Assembly (NCBI RefSeq): GCF_014489515.1
Contig: NZ_CP060782.1
Location: forward strand, 1,302,001-1,366,000
Direction of reading: 5' to 3'
DNA from: Sphingomonas sediminicola
GTDB lineage: Bacteria; Pseudomonadota; Alphaproteobacteria; Sphingomonadales; Sphingomonadaceae
DNA length: 64,000 bases
Under the pieces are notes generated by a model. That model searched no databases. It saw only the letters and a program-made list of their open reading frames with translations, and had not been told where the DNA came from. Every line of letters starts with the position of its first letter. The first letter of the stretch is position 1. The position numbers and the translations under genes were made by a program. Below, one piece after another: positions 1-9,132 of this stretch.

Positions 1-1882
1 ACCATTGCTGTAGACCTTGAGGCCGAACGCCCTTTCCGCGTCGGCAACGCGACCGTCGACCCCCTCTCCCGCGAGGCAGAATTTCCCGGCGGGCGTGAGC
101 GGATCCAGCCCCAACACCTGAAGGTCCTGATAGCGCTCGTCCGTCAGACCGGTGATGTCGTGACCCGCTCGACTTTGATCGATTCCTGCTGGGGAGGGCG
201 GATCGTCGGCGAGGACGTCATCAACCGCTCGATCTCCATCTTGCGCGATTTCGCAGAACGAGTTGGCGGCTTTTCGATCGAGACGGTGCCAAAGGCCGGT
301 TATCGCTTGCTCGAGGAAGGAGCGAAAGGCTCGTCGGCAAGGCACCCACTGCGTTGGACGCTCTTCGCCGCTTTGCTGATCGCCATCGCGGTCGGGTTCT
401 GGCTTGCTCCTCGATTGCTGGGCGGCCCAGATTCAAGGCCGCCCCTGGTGGCTCTGAAGCCTCTGACCTCCAGCGGAGACCCCGGCACTCGCGAACTTGC
501 AGCAGCGACCGGCGACGCCCTCTCGCACATGATGGTCGCGGCTAGCTTTCACGGCAAACTCGCATGGCCGGCTACCTCAAAGGATGAAGCAAAGGCCGAC
601 CTCGTCCTGTCCGGAGACGTAAGACGCAACGGAAATACGTATTCTGCCCTGATGCAGCTCCGGGACCGACGAACCGGCACGTTGCTGTTTTCACAGCTTT
701 ATGAGGCCCTGTCGCAGACGCCGGACCCCTGCCGGAACAGATCGGGGCCCAGATCACCAGCAATCTGACGGGCGTTCTCGCATTGATGGTCCTCGACAGG
801 AGCCACTCCAGATCTCCCGAGCTCGCCGCCGAGAAGCTGAAGACCATTGCCGTGACGGTGACCGATGACGATCCCCTGATCAGCTATAAGATTTCCAACC
901 GGATCGGCGCCAGCCATCCGGACTGGTTGCTGGCCCAGCTCGGCGTCGCATACGACACGGCCTTCGCCCTCAGTTCTCTGCCAAAGGCGGAGCGACAAGA
1001 AGCCGTCCAGAAGGCCCGAGTTGCCGCCGATAAGGCGCTTCGGATGGCGCCCGATTTCGGCGACACCTACGCACCGTGGTGCCTCCTCCACCCGTCGACC
1101 TATTCCCGCGAGTGCGAGGATCGCCTTCGCGCGGGCATGGAGGCCGATCCGGATGCGCCATTCACGCCGGTCTTCCTGAGCTCACTCTTGTACAAAGTCG
1201 GAAGGTTCGAGGAATCGTCCCAGTTCGCTCGGACCGGACTGGCCGGGATCCCTTCCATCCCCACAAGCTACGGCGGGTCATACGCACTTCGATCCTGCTC
1301 GGGGAAAAGGAAGAAGCGGAGCAACTGTTCGCGCAGGCAGTTCGGTGGTGGCCCAAGCATCCGGGTCTCCACTGGGATCGTCTCTTTGCTTACGCACTCA
1401 CCGGCGATTTCGACGGCGCGGCGAAAGCGATTGGGCAATTGCCGTCGGGCGTATTGGACCGGGCGCGATCCCAGATTGCGGCTATGTTGTCCGCGTTCAA
1501 CGCGCGTGATCTGGTCCGCCTGAGAGCAGTCTGCCTGGACCCCAAGGCCGACTTCCTCGCTAGGAACTACTGCCTGACAGCCCTGCATCGTCTCAATGAT
1601 CACGACAGCGCGCTTCAGGTGGCTGACCATCTCTTCCCGCGCGTCGTCGGAGCCACGCCAAAAGAAGACGAAGCAATTTGGCTCGACGATCCTTCGGGAG
1701 GCCTAGAGCCTATGCTTTCCGCTCCGACGGCCGCATGGCTAAGATTAGACCCCAAGTTCCTGGTTTTCGCAGAGAGGACTGGAGCAATCCGCTATTGGCG
1801 AGCCGATCGGCTTCCCGATTTCTGCAGAAAGCGCCCCGAGCCGATCTGCAGCACACTGATAAAGTTCGGTCGGCGGTCTTAA
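1..1882 (+). CDS. Membrane-anchored winged-helix regulator with TPR-like region (5' partial, two apparent frameshifts)
   Basis: The reading frame is already open at base 1, so the true start lies outside the window. The first ~100 codons encode an OmpR/ToxR-type winged-helix DNA-binding domain (ending in the typical 'VPKAGYRL' wing). One transmembrane helix follows (about 355-420, WTLFAALLIAIAVGFWLA), then a long extracytoplasmic part with TPR-like helices and an ARTG-type repeat. This is the CadC/ToxR architecture: cytoplasmic DNA binding, one membrane span, periplasmic sensing. The frame breaks twice. At the CCCC run 726-729 one extra C turns 'TPDPCRN' into 'TPDPLPEQIGAQ'. At CCCC 1259-1262 one extra C restores 'PSIPHKLRRVI'. 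Both look like homopolymer errors. The stop (1880-1882) overlaps the stop of the convergent gene. The regulated genes cannot be told from the sequence. Confidence 0.75.
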
Positions 1883-2333
1883 GACAGCCGCGGTTTCCCT
1901 TTCGGCGGCTTGCGTGGACGCGATGGACCGCCACCCGGCCCACCGGGACCGCGCGGGCCCTTGCTCGGCCCATCCCCCTCCGGTCGTGGCGGACCGCGCC
2001 TCCCTGGCCATGGCGGACCGTGCGACGATCATTGGGCACCCTGCGATCCCGCTCCGGAACGCGATCCATCGGTCGCTGCGCCTGCATCTGCTGGCGCGGT
2101 CCGACCGCATAGCCTTCTTTCAGGAGCTGCGTGAACGCAGAGCGCGTGCTGTTCACGATGGCGTCCTGAAGCGCCTTCGGCAGGTCGGCGAATGTCACGT
2201 TCGGATGAATCGCCTGGACGTCGCGCAATAGCTGGTTGGGAAGGCCGCCGGAGGCCGATTTCAGCGCGGCGACAGCATCGAGCACGGCCGAAAAGACGAT
2301 CGACTGCATCACATCGTTGGCGGCTCTTTGCAT
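1879..2333 (-). CDS. Hypothetical protein with Gly/Pro/Arg-rich tail (apparent frameshift)
   Basis: The N-terminal ~75 residues are ordered and helical (MQRAANDVMQSIVFSAVLDA...). The C-terminal part is low-complexity, Pro/Gly/Arg-rich, and ends in a Lys/Arg-rich tail (KPPKGKPRLS). The frame that holds the N-terminus runs past the expected end as Arg-rich text, whereas the neighbouring frame gives GPRGPGGPGGG-type sequence. It ends at a stop (1879-1881) that interlocks with the stop of the convergent regulator in the palindrome TTAA. Adding one G to the GGG run (minus strand; + positions 2002-2004) joins the two frames, giving about 151 aa. The function is unknown. The basic tail might bind nucleic acid, but nothing further supports this. 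Confidence 0.6.
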
Positions 2334-2394
2334 TTGTCTCTACTCGCGGCTGGTGGACTTGCCCTCTGCCCGTCCCTAATTGCCGCTGCAAGTC

Positions 2395-3195
2395 ATGACA
2401 CGCACCTTTCACAAGATGCACGGGCTCGGAAACGACTTCGTAATCTTCGACGCGCGCGAAGAGCCACTCGCGATGGACGAGCCGCTTGCCCGCGCAGTCT
2501 CGGATCGCAAGACGGGTATCGGCTGCGACCAATTGGTCGTCCTTGAGAAGTCGACTGTCGCCGATTTGCGAATGCGGATCTGGAACCATGACGGGATCGA
2601 GGTCGAGAGCTGCGGCAACGCCTCGCGCTGCGTAGTCGCGCTAACTCACGCCAAGACGATTGAGACTGGCGGCGGCCTCGTCAGGGGTGAGGAAGACGGC
2701 AGCGATATCGAGGTATCGCTGGGCGAACCTCATTTCGAATGGGACCAAGTACCGGTCACCTACGCCATACCGACCAACCCGATGCCGATGGCGTGGGGTG
2801 AGCTTCACAATCCGGTGGCGCTCAGCGTCGGCAACCCGCACGTCGTCTTCTTCGTCGACAATGCCGACAGCATCGACCTCGACGAGCTCGGCCCGCGGAT
2901 CGAACACGACCCGGTGTTCCCCGACCGGATCAACGTGAACGTCGCCGAGGTCCATCCCGACGGCATCCGCCTTCGGACCTGGGAGCGCGGCGCCGGCATT
3001 ACCCGAGCCTGTGGCACCGGCGCCAGCGCAACGGCGGTCGCTGCAATCCTGACAAAGCGCGTTCAGTCGCCGGTGAAAGTCACCATGCGAGGCGGATCCC
3101 TGACGATTGCCTGGGCGCCGGGCGAGCCGATCCGCATGCGTGGCAGTGCAACCTACGTCTTCAAGGGCGAAATCGAGCTGGAGGCGCTTGCGTGA
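2395..3195 (+). CDS. dapF: Diaminopimelate epimerase
   Basis: Interconverts LL- and meso-diaminopimelate in the lysine/peptidoglycan pathway, in the cytoplasm, without a cofactor. The 266-aa protein shows the two-fold DapF fold with both catalytic cysteines: the first in 'ESCGNASRCV' near residue 72 and the second in 'TRACGTGASA' near residue 207. The N-terminus 'FHKMHGLGNDFVIFDAR' is diagnostic. The ATG at 2395 is preferred to an in-frame TTG 15 bases upstream because homologues begin just before 'FHKMHG'. Its TGA overlaps the GTG start of mtaB by 4 bases, so it heads a translationally coupled operon. dapA lies 49 kb away on the other strand. Confidence 0.97.
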   Translation: MTRTFHKMHGLGNDFVIFDAREEPLAMDEPLARAVSDRKTGIGCDQLVVLEKSTVADLRMRIWNHDGIEVESCGNASRCVVALTHAKTIETGGGLVRGEEDGSDIEVSLGEPHFEWDQVPVTYAIPTNPMPMAWGELHNPVALSVGNPHVVFFVDNADSIDLDELGPRIEHDPVFPDRINVNVAEVHPDGIRLRTWERGAGITRACGTGASATAVAAILTKRVQSPVKVTMRGGSLTIAWAPGEPIRMRGSATYVFKGEIELEALA

Positions 3196-4373
3196 GCGTC
3201 GAGACGATTACGCTCGGGTGCCGGCTGAACTTTGCTGAAAGCGAAACCATCCGCCGGTTGGCAACGACCAATGAGGATTGGATCGTTGTAAACAGCTGCG
3301 CCGTCACGAATGAGGCGGTGCGGCAAACCCGGCAGGCGATCCGGCACACACGCCGCCAGCGACCGGATACCCGTATTCTCGTAACGGGGTGCGCGGCAGA
3401 GCTCGATCCGGCGACGTTTGCGGATATGCCGGAAGTCGACCGTGTCGTCGGAAACGACAATAAGATCGGTAGCTTACAGCTCGATGCCAGCAGGGCGTCG
3501 CAAATCGTTCCGGCCGGATTCCTGGGCCATGTCCGTAGCTTCGTCGCCGTGCAAAATGGCTGCGATCACCGCTGCACCTTCTGCTCGATCTGGCAGGCGC
3601 GTGGTCCGAGCAGGTCCCTTCCCTTCGCAGCAATCCGCGAGGCGATTGAACGAGAACTCGATCGCGGGGCGAAGGAAATTGCCCTCACGGGCGTCGATAT
3701 CACCAGCTACGACCACGGCGGGATGAACCTAGGGAAGTTGTGCCAGCAACTCCTGAAGTCGATCCCTGCCCTCGCCCGCCTGCGGCTCTCATCGCTCGAC
3801 AGTATCGAGATAGACGACGCTTTGTTCGAGCTGGTCGGGGGCGAGCCACGCTTGATGCCGCACTTCCATCTCTCGCTGCAGGCCGGCGACGACATGATCC
3901 TGAAGCGGATGAAGCGGCGCCACAGCCGCGCCGAGGCGGTCCGGACGGTCGAGCGCATCAAGGATGTCCGGCCGGACGCTACCATAGGAGCCGATTTGAT
4001 CGCCGGCTTCCCAACCGAAACCGAGGAAATGGCCCTGAACAGTCTGAAATTACTTGAGGATTGCGACGTCGTTGCCGCCCACATCTTTCCCTTCTCGCCA
4101 AGGCCCGAAACTCCGGCCGACCGCATGCCCCAGCTTTCGCGGGAACTCGTAAAGGCCCGTGCTGCCCGGCTGCGACAGGCTGCCGCTCAACGGAGGACTC
4201 GCTGGCTCGGCGGCCTCGTTGGCTCCAACCAGCAAGTGCTCATCGAGAACAACAGCAAGGGCCATAGCGACGGCTTTGCCCCGGTCCGCATTGAAGGCAC
4301 CTCGCGCGGCGACACCGGCACCGCGCGCATTGTCCGCAGCGACGGCGATCACCTGACGGCGGTGTGGGCATGA
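3192..4373 (+). CDS. mtaB: tRNA t6A37 methylthiotransferase MtaB-like
   Basis: Radical-SAM methylthiotransferase that converts t6A37 to ms2t6A37 in tRNAs reading ANN codons. The 393-aa protein has an N-terminal UPF0004 domain with cysteines in 'GCRLN', 'VNSCAVT' and 'VTGCAAEL' for the auxiliary Fe-S cluster. The radical-SAM CxxxCxxC motif is 'CDHRCTFC' near residue 128, and a TRAM-like C-terminus follows. The GTG start overlaps the dapF stop (GTGA), and its own stop overlaps the ftsY start (ATGA). MtaB rather than MiaB or RimO is inferred from the short N-terminus and from the neighbours; substrate assignment within this family rests on homology. Confidence 0.9.
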   Translation: MSVETITLGCRLNFAESETIRRLATTNEDWIVVNSCAVTNEAVRQTRQAIRHTRRQRPDTRILVTGCAAELDPATFADMPEVDRVVGNDNKIGSLQLDASRASQIVPAGFLGHVRSFVAVQNGCDHRCTFCSIWQARGPSRSLPFAAIREAIERELDRGAKEIALTGVDITSYDHGGMNLGKLCQQLLKSIPALARLRLSSLDSIEIDDALFELVGGEPRLMPHFHLSLQAGDDMILKRMKRRHSRAEAVRTVERIKDVRPDATIGADLIAGFPTETEEMALNSLKLLEDCDVVAAHIFPFSPRPETPADRMPQLSRELVKARAARLRQAAAQRRTRWLGGLVGSNQQVLIENNSKGHSDGFAPVRIEGTSRGDTGTARIVRSDGDHLTAVWA

Positions 4374-5287
4374 GTTGGCTCGACCGCTTGCGTGGCGGGT
4401 TTGCAAAGACAGCGGATCGTGTCGCGGAAAACCTGACCGGCCTGACCAGCCGTGCGGCACTGGATACGGCGACTCTCGACGACATCGAAGAAGCGCTGAT
4501 CGCTTCGGACCTGGGTCCGGAAGCATCCCATCGCATCCGCGAAGCCATCGCCCGCCAGAAGTTCGAGCGCCTCGACGAACGGGGTCTTCGATCGATCCTC
4601 GCCGATGAGATCGAGAAGATCCTCACTCCCGTGGCCAAGCCTCTACAGGTGTGGGGCTTTCCGCGGCCGCATGTCATTCTGGTGATCGGGGTCAATGGCT
4701 CCGGCAAGACGACGACGATCGGCAAGCTGGCACATTGGCTGAAGGAGCAGGATTACGGCGTCCTGCTCGCTGCTGGTGACACTTTCCGCGCCGCTGCCAT
4801 CGAACAGCTCAAGATCTGGGGCGACCGCATCGGCGCACCCGTCATTACGGGTAAGGAAGGCGGCGACGCGGCGGGCATCGTGTTCGATGGCGTGAAGCAG
4901 GCAACTGCAACGGGGATCGACGTGCTGGTCGTCGACACCGCTGGCCGCCTCCAGAACAAATCGCACCTGATGGAGGAACTGTCCAAGATCCGCCGCGTGC
5001 TCGGTCGCCTCAATCCCGAAGCGCCCCATGACATCTTGCTCGTGCTGGACGCGACGACCGGTCAGAACGCGCTTGCGCAGGTGGAGGTGTTCCGCGAGAG
5101 CGCCGGGGTGACCGGGCTCATCATGACCAAGCTGGACGGCACCGCGCGCGGCGGCGTGCTGGTAGCCGCTGCCGAGAAGTTCGGGCTTCCGATCCATGCG
5201 ATTGGCGTCGGCGAGACGGCCGACGACCTGCGCCCGTTCGATCCGCGGGCGGTTGCGCGGGCCATTGCAGGACTGCCACCCGAATGA
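4370..5287 (+). CDS. ftsY: Signal recognition particle receptor FtsY
   Basis: SRP-receptor GTPase that docks ribosome-SRP complexes at the inner membrane. The 305-aa protein has the short acidic-poor N-terminus usual in alphaproteobacteria, then the N domain and the G domain. Visible motifs are G1 'GVNGSGKTTTIGKLA' (near residue 107), the insertion-box 'GDTFRAAAIEQL', G3 'DTAGR', G4 'TKLDG' and the C-terminal 'GVGETADDLRPFD'. The ATG at 4370 (MSWLDRLR) overlaps the mtaB stop by 4 bases and is preferred over a GTG six bases earlier. The stop overlaps the next gene by 4 bases. Confidence 0.97.
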   Translation: MSWLDRLRGGFAKTADRVAENLTGLTSRAALDTATLDDIEEALIASDLGPEASHRIREAIARQKFERLDERGLRSILADEIEKILTPVAKPLQVWGFPRPHVILVIGVNGSGKTTTIGKLAHWLKEQDYGVLLAAGDTFRAAAIEQLKIWGDRIGAPVITGKEGGDAAGIVFDGVKQATATGIDVLVVDTAGRLQNKSHLMEELSKIRRVLGRLNPEAPHDILLVLDATTGQNALAQVEVFRESAGVTGLIMTKLDGTARGGVLVAAAEKFGLPIHAIGVGETADDLRPFDPRAVARAIAGLPPE

Positions 5288-5898
5288 GCGAACCTGCACG
5301 CAAGGGATCGTCATGGACGATGCTGCTCGATTACGGGCCGCTCCTCGTCTTCTTCATCGCCTACAAGGTGGCTGGGTCCGGTTTGCAGGGGTCGCTGGTC
5401 GCGACCCTCGCCTTCATGGTCGCCGTGATCATCTCGATCGCCATCGGGCTCGCGGTGGTGAAGCGCGTGTCGCCGATGGTCTGGATCTCAACCATCCTGA
5501 TCCTGGGATTTGGAGCGATCACGCTCTACTTGCGCGATCCGAAGTTCATCCAGATGAAGCCGACCGTTATCTACATCGGTTTCGCGGTGTTGCTCGGTGG
5601 CGGTCTTCTTCGCGGGAAGCCCCTTCTCAAATGGCTGTTCGGCCCCGTCTTTCCGGGCCTCACCCAGGAGGGCTGGATGAAGCTCAGCCGCAACTGGGCT
5701 CTCTTCTTCGTGGCTCTGGCCATCGCGAACGAGATCATGCGCGCGACCCTTGACTTCGACACCTGGCTGACAGTCAAGGTCTGGGGCGTCACGATCGTCT
5801 CGCTGGTCTTCGCTATCGCCAATATGCCAATGCTTCTTCGGCACGGGCTGGATCCTGAGAGCAAGGGCGAAGTGATCACGGACACGCCGGTAGAATGA
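5284..5898 (+). CDS. yciB: Septation protein A / YciB (IspZ) family inner-membrane protein
   Basis: A 204-aa polytopic protein with about five or six hydrophobic segments: [65 protein letters not shown] and [15 protein letters not shown]. The motif '[19 protein letters not shown]' is typical of the YciB/IspZ family. The family is linked to envelope integrity and cell division, but its biochemical role is not settled. It starts at an ATG overlapping the ftsY stop (ATGA) and ends overlapping the ABC ATPase start (ATGA), so it belongs to the dapF operon. Confidence 0.9.
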   Translation: MSEPARKGSSWTMLLDYGPLLVFFIAYKVAGSGLQGSLVATLAFMVAVIISIAIGLAVVKRVSPMVWISTILILGFGAITLYLRDPKFIQMKPTVIYIGFAVLLGGGLLRGKPLLKWLFGPVFPGLTQEGWMKLSRNWALFFVALAIANEIMRATLDFDTWLTVKVWGVTIVSLVFAIANMPMLLRHGLDPESKGEVITDTPVE

Positions 5899-6833
5899 CC
5901 GATCCAATCCTATCCATTCGCGGCCTGACAAAAGTCTACGGCAGCGGTACCGAGGCGCTGAAGCCGATCAATCTCGATATCAGGCGCGGCGAGATATTCG
6001 CTCTTCTGGGGCCGAACGGCGCCGGCAAGACGACGATGATCAGCATCATCTGCGGTATCGTGAAACCGACCGCGGGCGAAGTGCTGATCGACGGCAAGGA
6101 CTGGCAGCGCAACTATCGCGAAGCGCGCAAGCGGATCGGTCTCGTCCCCCAGGAACTCACGATGGACGTATTCGAGCCGCTGATAAGCACCGTCAGCTTC
6201 AGCCGCGAGCTGTTCGGCCGCCGTCCCGACCCGAAGCGGATCGAAGAGATTCTCCGCGAGCTGTCGTTGTGGGACAAGAGGAAGACGATCCTAAAGGAAT
6301 TGTCGGGCGGGATGAAGCGCCGCGTCATGATCGCCAAGGCCCTCGCCCACGATCCGGACATCCTGTTCCTCGACGAGCCCACCGCCGGTGTGGACGTCGA
6401 GCTTCGCCGCGACATGTGGAACATGGTCCGCCGCCTTCGGGAGGACGGCACGACAATCATCCTGACGACGCACTACATCGAGGAAGCAGAGGAAATGGCC
6501 GACCGGGTGGGCGTCATCAACAAGGGCGAGCTCATCCTTGTCGAAGAGAAGAACGAGCTGATGAAGAAGCTCGGCCGCAAGGTGCTGCACCTGCAACTTA
6601 CCGAGCGACTGGACGCGGTGCCGCCTGCACTTGGCGAGTGGAACCTGAAGCTGAGCGCCGACGGCGGGATGTTGACATACGAATTCGACGCCAAGGCTGA
6701 GCGAACCGGCATTCCCTCGCTTTTGACCGCGATGCGAGACGCCGGCATCGGCTTCAAGGACCTTGATACGCACCAGTCCAGCCTGGAAGACATTTTCGTG
6801 GGCCTGATCAACCACAAGAGGGCCGCGGCATGA
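5895..6833 (+). CDS. ABC-2 type exporter, ATP-binding subunit
   Basis: A 312-aa ATPase with Walker A '[14 protein letters not shown]' near residue 38, signature '[16 protein letters not shown]', Walker B '[12 protein letters not shown]' and H-loop 'LTTHYIEEA'. The C-terminal extension ending in '[11 protein letters not shown]' is typical of NodI/CcmA-like exporters of the ABC-2 class. It works with the permease directly downstream (4-base ATGA overlap) to export an unknown substrate across the inner membrane. Coupling to the dapF-mtaB-ftsY-yciB genes may only be for co-expression. Confidence 0.93.
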   Translation: MTDPILSIRGLTKVYGSGTEALKPINLDIRRGEIFALLGPNGAGKTTMISIICGIVKPTAGEVLIDGKDWQRNYREARKRIGLVPQELTMDVFEPLISTVSFSRELFGRRPDPKRIEEILRELSLWDKRKTILKELSGGMKRRVMIAKALAHDPDILFLDEPTAGVDVELRRDMWNMVRRLREDGTTIILTTHYIEEAEEMADRVGVINKGELILVEEKNELMKKLGRKVLHLQLTERLDAVPPALGEWNLKLSADGGMLTYEFDAKAERTGIPSLLTAMRDAGIGFKDLDTHQSSLEDIFVGLINHKRAAA

Positions 6834-7591
6834 ATCTCCATGGCATCTGGGCCATCTACAAGTTCGAGATGCACCGTTTCCGCCGGACGCTGTGGACCGG
6901 GCTGGCGGTGCCGGTCATTACGACTTCGCTCTATTTCGTCGTGTTCGGGTCGGCGATCGGTTCCCGGATGCGCGAGATCAATGGAATCGACTACGGCAGC
7001 TTCATCGTCCCGGGATTGATGATGCTGTCGTTGTTCAATGAAAGCATATTCAATTCGAGCTTCGGCATCCACATGCCGCGCTTCACCGGTACCATCTACG
7101 AGATCCTTTCGGCGCCGCTGAGCGCTCTAGAGACAGTACTGGGCTATGTCGGTGCGGCCGCGAGCAAGGCGATTATCGTCGCTTTGGTGATCTTCGTGAC
7201 CGCCCATCTGTTCGTCGACGTGCAGGTCAAACACCCCATCCTGATGCTTCTCTACCTTCTGCTGGTGGCGGGGACCTTTTGCCTGTTCGGCTTCATCGTC
7301 GGCGTCTGGGCCAAGGGCTTCGAGCAGCTCCAGATCATCCCCTTGCTGGTGGTTACGCCCCTCACCTTCCTCGGAGGTGCTTTTTATTCGATCGACATGC
7401 TGGGCCAGCCATGGCGGAGCATCACCCTGTTCAATCCGGTCGTTTATCTAATCAACGGTTTCAGGTGGACCTTCTTCGGAACTGCTGACGTGTCGTTCGA
7501 AGCGGCACTGACAGCTACGTTTGCGTTCTTCCTCGTCTGCGCGAGCGTGATCTGGTGGATATTCCGAACCGGCTATCGACTTAAGCAATAG
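6830..7591 (+). CDS. ABC-2 type exporter, permease subunit
   Basis: A 253-aa protein with six predicted membrane spans, for example '[18 protein letters not shown]', '[15 protein letters not shown]', '[17 protein letters not shown]' and a final '[13 protein letters not shown]'. The conserved ABC-2 segment '[19 protein letters not shown]', followed by '[12 protein letters not shown]', matches the NodJ/YadH-type permeases. The start overlaps the stop of the ATPase gene. It is the last gene of the coupled operon; 40 bases separate it from the next coding region. Confidence 0.92.
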   Translation: MNLHGIWAIYKFEMHRFRRTLWTGLAVPVITTSLYFVVFGSAIGSRMREINGIDYGSFIVPGLMMLSLFNESIFNSSFGIHMPRFTGTIYEILSAPLSALETVLGYVGAAASKAIIVALVIFVTAHLFVDVQVKHPILMLLYLLLVAGTFCLFGFIVGVWAKGFEQLQIIPLLVVTPLTFLGGAFYSIDMLGQPWRSITLFNPVVYLINGFRWTFFGTADVSFEAALTATFAFFLVCASVIWWIFRTGYRLKQ

Positions 7592-7631
7592 GCGAAGGCA
7601 CACTGCCTTCCGGGCACTACCGGGGGTAATC

Positions 7632-8063
7632 ATGCAGCAATTTGTGAGGCTTATCGGCTGGGCATACGCCCTGCTGTTCGTGGGCGTCACCGCCCTGGGC
7701 TACATGCCGCCACTGATGGACATGAACGGCTATCTTTTCGGACTGTTCAAGCTCCAGTGGTGGGACGATGCGCTCCACCTCGGCTCAGGTATTTGGGCAG
7801 CGATCGCAGCCTGGAAATCCTACGGCGCGACCCGCACCTATTTCCGCATCTTCGGCCCACTCTATTTCCTTGACGGGGTCTGCGGACTGCTGACTGGCAT
7901 GGGCTATCTCGACCTCGGCATCATCCTTCACGGGCCTGCAAACATCCCGCTGGAGACCCGCATCGCGGCCAACTTGCCGCATATCGCAATCGGCGGCTTC
8001 GCGATCATCGTCGGCTACCTCATCGCGCGTCGCCGCAGCGCCGGTGAGCCCGCGACCGCGTGA
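7632..8063 (+). CDS. Small polytopic membrane protein (DUF4383-like)
   Basis: A 143-aa protein with four hydrophobic stretches, at the N-terminus (LIGWAYALLFVGVTALGYM), near residue 55 (HLGSGIWAAIAAW), near residue 75 and at the C-terminus (IAIGGFAIIVGYLIA). The 'NGYLFGLF...HLGSGIWA' pattern resembles the DUF4383 family of unknown function, but this is from memory and not certain. Its stop overlaps the GTG start of the next gene (GTGA), which suggests the two membrane proteins are made together. Confidence 0.8.
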   Translation: MQQFVRLIGWAYALLFVGVTALGYMPPLMDMNGYLFGLFKLQWWDDALHLGSGIWAAIAAWKSYGATRTYFRIFGPLYFLDGVCGLLTGMGYLDLGIILHGPANIPLETRIAANLPHIAIGGFAIIVGYLIARRRSAGEPATA

Positions 8064-9129
8064 AGCGCCGCTGGAAAGTCCTGCTGGGCATTGCCGGCGG
8101 GTTGGCAGCGCTCGCGGCGATTCCGATTCTCTACATAGAAATCGGCTGCTCAGGCGAGGCCAAAGCCGACGGTTACAAACCGCTCGTAAGGGACAAGGCA
8201 TGGCAACGCGAGGAAGCGCGAACCTGGCTGACCTATCCCGAATGGCACATCGTCTATTCGGCGGAGAGCTTCGCCCGCTTCCTCGAGCGCAATCCGCCCA
8301 GCGGCTATTCCTACCTGCGTGACATCCGCGGCTTCTGGTCGAGCTATTGCGCGGTCAATCGCGCTTCAGCAGCAAGCGGAGGAGCAGACGGCGGCACGCG
8401 GGTCATGCTCTACACGATCGGTCTCAGCTTCTCGGCCGAGCTTCTGGTCAAAGGCTTCTACGAGAACACGGTCGGGCGGGTTTCCGAATGGATCGGGGCT
8501 GGGACAGCGCCGACGATCGCTACGCGACCAAAATACAGCGGCGGTACGGCGCATTCATGCACGAAACGCCCTGGTATGAATTTCCGTTCGGGCGCGCCCT
8601 CTCGGGACTGTGGAGCACCACCGAACCGAAGCACAAGGTCCGTCACTGGGAACGGCGTCTCGCGCTCAGCGGCGAATATGGCGTGAAGGCCGGATATGCG
8701 TCGCTGATCGGATGGGCGTCCGGCGCCAGCCTGGGCCCTGACGAGCGGACGCTCCGCTTCGTTGCCAAGGGAAATCCGGAGCAGATTGAGCGCGTGGACG
8801 GGCGACTTAAGCCCGTTGGCAAGGTCGGCGCCGGCGATGCTTTGGTTGAAGCACCCCGCTACGCTCAGTTCAGCGACTTGCTGACAAAGCTGTCGCAAAG
8901 CCCCGTTCAGCTGGTTGAGATCAGCGGAAACGACGACATCTTCGTCACCGCGCTCGTTCCGATCAAAGCCAATCCCGTGACCGGTGCGACCAAATTGATG
9001 GCAATGCCCTTACCCGACCGGCCCGGTTGGCAGCGCATCGGCCTATCGACCAAGGTTCCTGCCCTGCTTCCGCTCTTTCGCTCCATCCGTTCGTCGGGCG
9101 GCGAGATCGAGCACGTCTACGACTATTGA
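8060..9129 (+). CDS. Membrane-anchored hypothetical protein (apparent frameshift)
   Basis: The N-terminus is a single membrane anchor (KVLLGIAGGLAALAAIPILYI) followed by a soluble domain of about 320 residues; 'TWLTYPEWHIVYSAESFARF' is a striking conserved-looking segment. The frame breaks in the GGGG run at 8495-8498. With five G the text reads 'SEWIGGWDSADDRYATKI' and continues to the stop at 9129, giving 356 aa. I do not recognise the family. It is coupled to the upstream small membrane protein by a 4-base overlap and faces the FAD oxidoreductase gene 3 bases away. Confidence 0.7.
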
Positions 9130-9132
9130 GCG

